Positions 15,542 to 22,019 of a stretch of DNA of 53,269 bases are shown here, piece by piece; position 1 is the first letter of the stretch; every line of letters begins with the position of its first letter. A program made the position numbers and the translations under genes. This DNA is from an uncultured Eubacteriales bacterium (GTDB lineage Bacteria > Bacillota > Clostridia > Christensenellales > Aristaeellaceae): positions 1-53,269 of the forward strand of contig OMZY01000019.1 of the NCBI GenBank assembly GCA_900315675.1, written 5' to 3'. A model generated the notes under the pieces. It had not been told where the DNA came from and did no database searches. It saw only the letters and a program-made list of their open reading frames with translations.

Positions 15542-16251
15542 TGTTCCATCCCCATCTCGCTGCTCAGTTTGCGCACTTCTTTCCGCTTGGCCTGGCTGAT
15601 TTCCAGTTCTTCGCCGTTATCCAGTACCAGCTTGTCATAATGAAATTCCGCCACCCGGTCATAGTTCACCAGGATGCTCTTATGGCAGTAGAAGAATCGC
15701 TTGTCCTTTAATTCTTCATAGATATCCTTCAGCGAGGCGTAGAACTCATCCGTCTTCTGACGGGTCACAACAATTGTCTTTTTCAGCTGGCTCTCAAAAT
15801 AAAGAATGTCTTCCATTTTGCAGCGTGCTGTCTGCCCTTTCTTATGGTAGACAAACATTTCCCCGCTCCGGTTCAGCGTATTCATCAGCTTATTCATGAC
15901 TTCCTCAAGCTCTTCATACTTCACCGGTTTGATCAGGAAATCAAAGGTGTCCACCTTGAACAGATCCATAGCGTACCCGCGCTGGCTGGAAACATAAACG
16001 ATCTTCAGTCCGTAGTTCTGCAGCTGTTCCCGTACCCGCGTGCCAACTTCCACACCATTGATGTTGGGCATTTCAATATCCAGGAACAGCACATCCCACT
16101 GTTCTTCCTTCAGCTTCTGAAGCGCTTTCTCTCCATGATTCACCACATGGATATCAAATTCATCCCGATGATTGATTTCATACTGCTCCAGTTTTTTCTC
16201 CAGGTCCTCACTGAACAGTTCATCATCATCACAGATCAGGATTTTCATCAT
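15538..16251 (-). CDS. agrA: AgrA-like response regulator (receiver + LytTR)
   Basis: 237 aa. The receiver domain opens MMKILICDDDELF, with the phospho-acceptor Asp in VLFLDIEMPNINGVEV. The C-terminal LytTR DNA-binding domain runs from KKGQTARCKMEDILYFES to FYCHKSILVNYDRV. The reading frame is open upstream, but the start at 16251 is chosen because GGAGGAGG precedes it by about 10 bases. It overlaps the end of agrB by 23 bases. LytTR regulators bind paired direct repeats; I did not find a convincing pair in the short gaps of this locus, so its targets are inferred. Confidence 0.88.
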   Translation of the reverse strand: MMKILICDDDELFSEDLEKKLEQYEINHRDEFDIHVVNHGEKALQKLKEEQWDVLFLDIEMPNINGVEVGTRVREQLQNYGLKIVYVSSQRGYAMDLFKVDTFDFLIKPVKYEELEEVMNKLMNTLNRSGEMFVYHKKGQTARCKMEDILYFESQLKKTIVVTRQKTDEFYASLKDIYEELKDKRFFYCHKSILVNYDRVAEFHYDKLVLDNGEELEISQAKRKEVRKLSSEMGMEQ

Positions 16252-16804
16252 GGTCCAGCCGCCTCCTCCGTTTTTTGTTTGCCAGGCCCACCGCAAGATT
16301 CACCGCCATAAGGAACAGGCAAACGCTCACGCAGCGCGTTCCCGGCTCCCACCCCAGCAAAGATGAAATCAGATAGATACCGAATTCAGCCAGCACGATC
16401 CGCCGTGCTATCCGGCCATACACCTGTTCTTCCTTTTTGTCCAGTTCTTTGTTGGCCGTATCCACCGGCGCAAAGCGCATGATGAACAATCCGCCCGCCA
16501 GGGTCAGTCCGTGCGTCAACATTGACGGCAGCGTTATATATTTAATGCAAAGAAAGCAGATCAGGATAAATATGGCTGATATCACCCCGCATCGGGCGGG
16601 CGTCGTTGCATGATATCCTCCGGCAAAAATGCGCAGTATGTACGCAAGTAATAGGAAAAGCACAGCCTGTCCCGGAATGCCCAGCAGCCAACCGACAGCC
16701 ACCGCCAGAATCAGTCCGCCGATTAGTATCAGTCCCTGTTTCAGACCATACTCCGCTATTTCTTTGTCTTCTTCTGATAAATCAGCAAAAAGCCCGGTTT
16801 TCAC
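16229..16804 (-). CDS. agrB: AgrB-like autoinducer-processing membrane protease
   Basis: 191 aa with four to six membrane helices. The catalytic motif is AGGYHATTPARC, giving His65 and Cys72 at the 7-residue spacing seen in Staphylococcus aureus AgrB. FAPVDTANKELDKKEE is the second family landmark. It should cut AgrD at its C-terminal side and form the thiolactone. The start is GTG with GGAGGGG just upstream. It is the first gene of the agrBAC operon, behind the promoter at 16883-16910. Confidence 0.92.
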   Translation of the reverse strand: MKTGLFADLSEEDKEIAEYGLKQGLILIGGLILAVAVGWLLGIPGQAVLFLLLAYILRIFAGGYHATTPARCGVISAIFILICFLCIKYITLPSMLTHGLTLAGGLFIMRFAPVDTANKELDKKEEQVYGRIARRIVLAEFGIYLISSLLGWEPGTRCVSVCLFLMAVNLAVGLANKKRRRRLDHDENPDL

Positions 16805-16808
16805 ACAA

Positions 16809-16845
16809 TCCCCTCCGTTCTGTGAAATTGTGTTCCCCTCCGTTC
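16809..16845 (-). repeat. Duplicated ribosome-site-like repeat before agrB
   Basis: The 12-base sequence GAACGGAGGGGA (minus strand) occurs twice, at 16834-16845 and 16809-16820, 25 bases apart. Only the second is placed to serve the GTG start of agrB. Confidence 0.6.
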
Positions 16846-16882
16846 CGCCGGATTCCGGGAATCAAATATTATATATAATATA

Positions 16883-16910
16883 ATTCTATGGCCGTTTTCC
16901 TTTGTGTCAA
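16883..16910 (-). promoter_or_regulatory. Promoter of the agrBAC operon
   Basis: On the minus strand, TTGACA (16905-16910), a 16-base spacer, and TAGAAT (16883-16888), followed by an AT-rich stretch. The match to sigma-A consensus is strong. It lies about 80 bases before agrB and is divergent from the permease promoter. Confidence 0.7.
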
Positions 16911-17009
16911 TATTTACCAGTGTATTTTTTGCGAATTGGTTTTCTTTTGATCGTATATTTTTTCAAACAATGAAAATTTTGCCGTGGAAAAAGCCGGTAT
17001 ATTCACCGA

Positions 17010-17038
17010 TTGACGGTCTGGCTGTTTTTCGCTAGAAT
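17010..17038 (+). promoter_or_regulatory. Promoter of the permease gene
   Basis: TTGACG (17010-17015), a 17-base spacer, then TAGAAT (17033-17038), 44 bases before the start codon at 17083. Confidence 0.7.
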
Positions 17039-17082
17039 AATGCGGTTTCCGTCCGGAACGGAAGCTGAAAGGATTGAAGGAA

Positions 17083-18222
17083 ATGAAAAAGTTTTTCGGT
17101 TTCCTGAAAAAGGAACTGATGCTGACATTGTCTCTCCTGGCTGCCGGAATCGCGCTGATCATCACGCCGCCCTCCGCGCAGCTGCTCCGGGATATCGACT
17201 GGCACACCCTCGGTACGCTCCTGATGATGCTGTGTGTCCTGGAGGGCTTCAAGCAGGAGAATGTCCTGCGCCCCCTGGTTGGCCTGGCTTCCGGTCTGAA
17301 GCGGATGACCTCCCTTTCCCTGTTTCTGATCTTCGGCGTCTTTTTCTGTTCCATGTTCGTCACCAATGACGTGTCGCTGATCATCTTTGTCCCGCTGACC
17401 ATCATGCTCTTCCGGGACGGCGGGAAGGAAAAATACATCCTGCCGGTCATCTCCATGGAAAACATCGCGGCTATCCGCGGTTCTCTCCTGATGCCCTTCG
17501 GCAGTCCCCAGAACCTTTTCCTTTACGGAAAAGCCGGCGTATCCGCGGGTCATTTCATGCTGCATATGCTTCCGCTCTGCGTCATGTCCGCCCTGCTGCT
17601 GATCGGCTTCGTTTTCTTCCTTTACCGGAAGAATCCAAAAGAAGAAATTTCCGCCAGTGCCGACCGGATGGTCTGGACCCCTGACGGAAAAGTAAGGCGT
17701 ATCGGTTATGTATGCCTGTTTGTCCTGATTCTCACTGTGATTGTTACCCGCTCAGAGCTCTGGCCCTGGGCCGTTGCGGTTGTGCTGATCAGTATGCTGA
17801 TCCTGGACCGGAAGATCCTGCTGAAGGTGGATTACGTGCTGCTGATTACCTTCCTGTGCTTCTTTGTTTTCTCTTCGTCCATTGCGGCCAATCAGGAAAT
17901 TGCCGGAGTGTTGAAGAAAGCGGTGGCCGGCTATGAATACTGGTGGGCCATCGGCGTCAGCCAGATCATTTCCAACGTCCCCGCCAGCATCGTGCTCTAT
18001 CCCTTTACGGAAAACTTTGCCGGCCTGATCTACGGTGCGGATACCGCCGGTCTTTGTTCTCTGATCGGCTCCCTTGCCTCCGTGATCAACTACCGGATCT
18101 ATGTCCGGGAATATCCGGGAAAGGGCGGCCGGTTCATCAAAGTCTTCACCCTGGTCAGCTGGGCGTTCTTCCTGATTGTGGTGATCCCCGGCTTCCTGCT
18201 TTCCCGCTGGAACTTCTTCTGA
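17083..18222 (+). CDS. SLC13/ArsB-NhaD-type ion transporter permease
   Basis: 379 aa, almost wholly hydrophobic, with about 10 membrane segments. The half-repeat arrangement shows in FVTNDVSLIIFVPLTIML in the first half and SQIISNVPASIVLYPF in the second. These N-D/N-x-P re-entrant motifs are typical of the ion-transporter superfamily that includes ArsB, NhaD and citrate/anion permeases. The substrate cannot be told from sequence. A TTG at 17074 is possible, but AAAGGA nine bases upstream supports the ATG at 17083. Its stop abuts the stop of the convergent HAD gene with no room for a separate terminator. Confidence 0.75.
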   Translation: MKKFFGFLKKELMLTLSLLAAGIALIITPPSAQLLRDIDWHTLGTLLMMLCVLEGFKQENVLRPLVGLASGLKRMTSLSLFLIFGVFFCSMFVTNDVSLIIFVPLTIMLFRDGGKEKYILPVISMENIAAIRGSLLMPFGSPQNLFLYGKAGVSAGHFMLHMLPLCVMSALLLIGFVFFLYRKNPKEEISASADRMVWTPDGKVRRIGYVCLFVLILTVIVTRSELWPWAVAVVLISMLILDRKILLKVDYVLLITFLCFFVFSSSIAANQEIAGVLKKAVAGYEYWWAIGVSQIISNVPASIVLYPFTENFAGLIYGADTAGLCSLIGSLASVINYRIYVREYPGKGGRFIKVFTLVSWAFFLIVVIPGFLLSRWNFF

Positions 18223-19098
18223 TCAGTTTTCCCTCTCCGGGGCGCAGGCGGTATGCTCCGCCTCCAGTGCTTCGTTGGCGGCTGTCCTGACTATAATCTT
18301 CTTCACCAGCGAATCCAGCATGGACCCTTCCGTGTAGTCCGCCGGTGTATAGTATCTGATCCGGTCCTCCCGGATCATTTTTTTGACCTTTTCCATGTTG
18401 CCCGTCGCAGGATCATAAACGCCTATGGCATGTCCGCCGTAGGAGTTCACCAGCTTCATGCAGGGGATATCCGTATCGCTGTCCCCGATATAAACCATAT
18501 TGCGGAACGGAATCCGGATCCTGGCCTGCGGATAGTAATCATTGACCGCGGGATCGTTGACATCCAGGGTTCCTTTTTCAATCCGGAACAGGAACTGTGT
18601 TTTGTTGGTATAGTTGACCGCCTGGGCCGGCCAGATAGCTACGCCCCGTTCATTGTAGCAGAAGGAGCTGGCATAGATTCTTTCAAAGGTGCCCTGTTTC
18701 GCCATTTCCGTTCCTTCAATCATTTCCTTCAGTCCGGAGGAAATGATATAGTGTTCCACCAGAACCCCATGCTGTCGGCCGTATTCCCGGATGCGTTCAA
18801 ACCAGCCCTCCACGCCGGGAAACACCTTCACCTTTGATCCGTATTCCATCAGTGCTTTCCGGTTCAGGATCAGGTTTCCCTCCGCCTCCTTCACCATCTT
18901 GTACATATATGCCAGGTTGGAATCCATTTCCTGTTCATGGGCCAGCTTGTTGGTCTCTTCCCAGAATTGCTCCACGTCATATCCGACGGACTGAATATAC
19001 CCCTGCGCCTGCATATCGTCCGGTGTCAGGGTTTTGTCAAAATCATAGCAGATCGCCAGCACCGGCTGCTTTTCTTTCTCTTTTCTTTCATACTTCAT
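18223..19098 (-). CDS. HAD-family hydrolase (phosphatase-like)
   Basis: 291 aa. HAD motif I is DFDKTLT near residue 20, motif II is IISSG, and motif IV is MVYIGDSDTDIPCM, so the nucleophile Asp, the Ser and the Mg-binding Asp residues are all present. The insert between motifs I and II is helical, a C1-type cap. The phosphorylated substrate is unknown. GTG at 19107 is possible, but AGGTGA supports the ATG at 19098. Confidence 0.82.
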   Translation of the reverse strand: MKYERKEKEKQPVLAICYDFDKTLTPDDMQAQGYIQSVGYDVEQFWEETNKLAHEQEMDSNLAYMYKMVKEAEGNLILNRKALMEYGSKVKVFPGVEGWFERIREYGRQHGVLVEHYIISSGLKEMIEGTEMAKQGTFERIYASSFCYNERGVAIWPAQAVNYTNKTQFLFRIEKGTLDVNDPAVNDYYPQARIRIPFRNMVYIGDSDTDIPCMKLVNSYGGHAIGVYDPATGNMEKVKKMIREDRIRYYTPADYTEGSMLDSLVKKIIVRTAANEALEAEHTACAPEREN

Positions 19099-19140
19099 CG
19101 CGTTCACCTGCCTGATTCTTTCATTCTGTTCTTTTGCCGT

Positions 19141-19725
19141 TCAGCCGAACACCATCTCACCGAAGCATTCCGGCCTGTGATAATCCGGCACGGCCGAGGC
19201 TACCGGATTCCAGGCCAGGTAATGCGGATGAACGGTCTTGTCTCCGCATTTGTATACATTGGCTTTGAGAATACCGGAAAACCGGAAGTCCGGATAATAC
19301 TCCCGGAGAAAAGTTCCCGGGATCCTGTATTCCGCCTGCCATCCTTTCCCGGTTCGCTCAGTCCGGATCCTGAACAGCGTTTTCGGATCCTCCGGAAGGA
19401 TCTGCTTCCTGCTGTGCCTGTCCGGTCCGAATCCTACATGAAGGCAGCCGTTCGGGTTTATTTCTAAATTCAGATAGTCTTCTTTTCCCTCCGGCATAAA
19501 GAAAAACTCCAGGCAGCTGTCCTCATGCACCGGGGACGGCGGGGTGGTGTATTCCGCCCGGATCTGCTCCTCCTCCGCCCATAGGGTCACATACAGGTTT
19601 TCCCCGTCATGCCGGATCCGCCCGCCTGCCCGGATTCCGCAGTCCGGTTCCCACAGAATATGGTTCAGTTCCAGTTCCGGAGCATTTTCCTGATCTGCCC
19701 GGGCAATCACATACCGGTTTCCCAC
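19141..19725 (-). CDS. CBM9-like carbohydrate-binding protein
   Basis: 194 aa, no signal peptide. The pattern EDSCLEFFFMP...YLNLEINPNGCLHVGFG in the middle and AWNPVASAVPDYHRPECFGEMVF at the end is typical of the carbohydrate-binding family 9-like (DOMON-type) proteins found beside glycan-degradation genes. It begins with GTG, well supported by GGAGGA upstream. It is 24 bases downstream of the dehydrogenase and probably co-transcribed with it and the esterase. Ligand unknown. Confidence 0.7.
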   Translation of the reverse strand: MGNRYVIARADQENAPELELNHILWEPDCGIRAGGRIRHDGENLYVTLWAEEEQIRAEYTTPPSPVHEDSCLEFFFMPEGKEDYLNLEINPNGCLHVGFGPDRHSRKQILPEDPKTLFRIRTERTGKGWQAEYRIPGTFLREYYPDFRFSGILKANVYKCGDKTVHPHYLAWNPVASAVPDYHRPECFGEMVFG

Positions 19726-19749
19726 GTTCTTTTCTTCCTCCGGTTTCCT

Positions 19750-20712
19750 TCAGTATCCCCTGGTTCTGTCAATCAGGCGTTTCGGCGTCTGTCCGGCGCA
19801 ATAAGCGTCCAGGTCTTCCAGGAACATTTCCACAATCCGGTTCACAGTGTGCGCCAGCGTCATATTGCCGGCCGTGTGCGGGGTAATCAGCAGGTTCGGC
19901 AGTTCCCAGACAGGATTGTCCTTTTCCAGCGGTTCTTTTTCAAACACATCCAGTCCGGCCTGCAGCCGCCCGCTCTTCAGTTCCCTGATCAGGGCTTCCT
20001 GATCAATGACGCTGCCGCGGCCCACATTGATAATCACCGCGCCGTCCGGCAGCAATGACAGCTGCCGTTCTCCGACCATATGGAATGACTCTTTCGTACC
20101 CGGCAGGGAGATAATCAGCACATCCGTTTCCGGAAGGATCTGCTCCCACGCGTCCTGCGTCAGGATCCTGTCAAAGCAATTGTCCGGATTCTGTCCGCTC
20201 CGGTTTACCCCGTTTATACATGCTGGCAGGAAAGCCTTCAGCCTTCTGGCTGTTTCCAGGCCGATATCACCCGTCCCCAGCAGGGTGATCCGGCTGTCTT
20301 TGATGGACCGGATCAGCAGATCCCGCTTCCACTCATGGTTTGTCACAATCCGCCGGTACTCCGGCTGGCGGCGCAGGATATCCAGCAGCATCATAATGAC
20401 ATGTTCTGAGATGGTTACTCCGTATGCGCCGGAGGAATTGGACAGCATCGCCTCCGGATTCGCGAAGGCACCCGGTTTCAGGAACTGATCCACTCCTGCG
20501 AACGGTGTGCATATCCATTTCAGCGCGGAGGATGTCCGGGCAATCTCCGGAAGATGTCCGAATACCACCTCGCATTCCGTCAGAAAAGCCCTTTCCTCTT
20601 CCGGATTATCCACAATCCGGACTTCAAATCCGTGCTTTTCCGCGGCCGCCCGCATCTTTTCCTTATGTCTTTTTTCCAGGAACGGCTCATATACCGCCAG
20701 TTTTCTGCTCAT
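19750..20712 (-). CDS. D-2-hydroxyacid dehydrogenase (NAD-dependent)
   Basis: 320 aa, the usual length of the family. The NAD-binding fingerprint is LLGTGDIGLETARRLKAF. The catalytic triad is present: Arg in INVGRGSVID, Glu in GLDVFEKEPLE, His in LLITPHTAGN. The substrate (glyoxylate, hydroxypyruvate or other 2-keto acid) is not deducible. Ribosome site CGGAG is 7 bases before the ATG. It lies between a glucuronoyl-esterase-like gene and the CBM9-like gene, which suggests a link to plant polysaccharide use. Confidence 0.88.
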   Translation of the reverse strand: MSRKLAVYEPFLEKRHKEKMRAAAEKHGFEVRIVDNPEEERAFLTECEVVFGHLPEIARTSSALKWICTPFAGVDQFLKPGAFANPEAMLSNSSGAYGVTISEHVIMMLLDILRRQPEYRRIVTNHEWKRDLLIRSIKDSRITLLGTGDIGLETARRLKAFLPACINGVNRSGQNPDNCFDRILTQDAWEQILPETDVLIISLPGTKESFHMVGERQLSLLPDGAVIINVGRGSVIDQEALIRELKSGRLQAGLDVFEKEPLEKDNPVWELPNLLITPHTAGNMTLAHTVNRIVEMFLEDLDAYCAGQTPKRLIDRTRGY

Positions 20713-20746
20713 CTTTTTTCTCCGTTTATGTAAATATAGAACTTTA

Positions 20747-21994
20747 TTACCTCAAATACGGTCCGAACAGGGGATCCAGCCTGTACCGGTTATCCTGCAG
20801 GAACAGGTTCCCCCTCATTTTGTCCTGAAGCATCCGGAAATCTGCCCGCTGCTTTCCTGTCAGGCAGACGTCGCAGTAATCCAGAATCATTTCCATGTCT
20901 GTATGCAATATAGCGTGTCCGTCCAGGTGAATGATCATGTTGTTCTGTTCTCCGCAGTCCAGCAGATCCCATACCGGCTGCGACGCAGCATAGGCCAGGC
21001 ACTGTCCCTCTGTGTTATTCCATCCCTCGGAAACAATGCCTGTCACCAGAATCAGGTGGCGTTCCCTGCCTGCCGCCAGTGCGCACAGCATATGCTGATC
21101 AACCGGAAGCGCTTCCGCTGATGCCAGTCTGGTAAAGTTTCCGCAGAACCAGTAGCCTTCCCCGCCCTGCAGGTTGGAGAACGGTTCGTTCACCGATTCA
21201 TTCGTCCATTGTACCGGTCCGCCGAGGCTCGTGAGATCATACGTTTTCCCGTGATTATCCGTCCGGAAAACGGCGGTGCCTCCCGCGCCGGAACAGGACG
21301 GAACCGTCACCCGGATCCGTTCATCGTATGCGCCGGCCACAGCCGTGCTCTTCCCGTACCGGGACACGCCGCCCACGAGTGAAAGCGCCGGATTGATGCC
21401 CAGCTTCTTCCCGGCGCCGTCTTCCAGGGCGTCAAGGATCTTGCTCACGCCCCATGCCCAGGCCAGGAGAACGCCCCGCTGTTCCGCGGGATTGTCTTTT
21501 TCGTAGGGATACAGGGTAAAGAAAGCGCCGGTCCGTGTCTCATTGTCTACGGATACCTGTCCGCAGTCATACTGAAAGCAGGCGTATCCCCGTTCCATGG
21601 CATACTTACAGTTATCCGAGAATCCGGTCACCCATTCCTTTGTAAACCAGTTCTGATAATGCCACGGCCAGTATTCGATAAAAAACGGAAAACCGCCTTC
21701 CGGCGCTTCCCGTGCCGGAAGGCCGGCCAGAACGGAAAAGGACGCGCTGCGTCCTTCCGAGGAAACTGTAATTGTCATCAGTGTTCCGCCCGTTTCCGGG
21801 TCTTCCCGCAGGTTCCAGTTCAAAGTTTCCTTTTCTTTTTCCGGCATACAGCCGTATACGTATTCCGAATACAGCCGGAGCAGCTCTGTCCTTCTGCGTT
21901 TCCAGTCTTCGGTTGTGTTGACGCTGTCTCCGTTTCCGAAGCGCAGAAGTTCCGGCAGCTTTCCGGTTCCCGACTGCTGTGTTCTGTCCGTCAT
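20747..21994 (-). CDS. CE15-type glucuronoyl esterase-like protein
   Basis: 415 aa alpha/beta hydrolase. The nucleophile motif GGVSRYGKSTAVAGAYDERI fits the G-x-S-R-x-G-K signature of carbohydrate esterase family 15, and VPSCSGAGGTAVFR is a second family landmark. CE15 enzymes cut ester bonds between glucuronoxylan and lignin. There is no signal peptide, so it may act on imported oligosaccharides. The start is supported by GGGAG. The C-terminal GHAILHTDME region may hold the catalytic His. Substrate is inferred. Confidence 0.8.
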   Translation of the reverse strand: MTDRTQQSGTGKLPELLRFGNGDSVNTTEDWKRRRTELLRLYSEYVYGCMPEKEKETLNWNLREDPETGGTLMTITVSSEGRSASFSVLAGLPAREAPEGGFPFFIEYWPWHYQNWFTKEWVTGFSDNCKYAMERGYACFQYDCGQVSVDNETRTGAFFTLYPYEKDNPAEQRGVLLAWAWGVSKILDALEDGAGKKLGINPALSLVGGVSRYGKSTAVAGAYDERIRVTVPSCSGAGGTAVFRTDNHGKTYDLTSLGGPVQWTNESVNEPFSNLQGGEGYWFCGNFTRLASAEALPVDQHMLCALAAGRERHLILVTGIVSEGWNNTEGQCLAYAASQPVWDLLDCGEQNNMIIHLDGHAILHTDMEMILDYCDVCLTGKQRADFRMLQDKMRGNLFLQDNRYRLDPLFGPYLR

Positions 21995-22019
21995 TTTCCG
22001 GTGTCTCCCGTTTCCTGTT

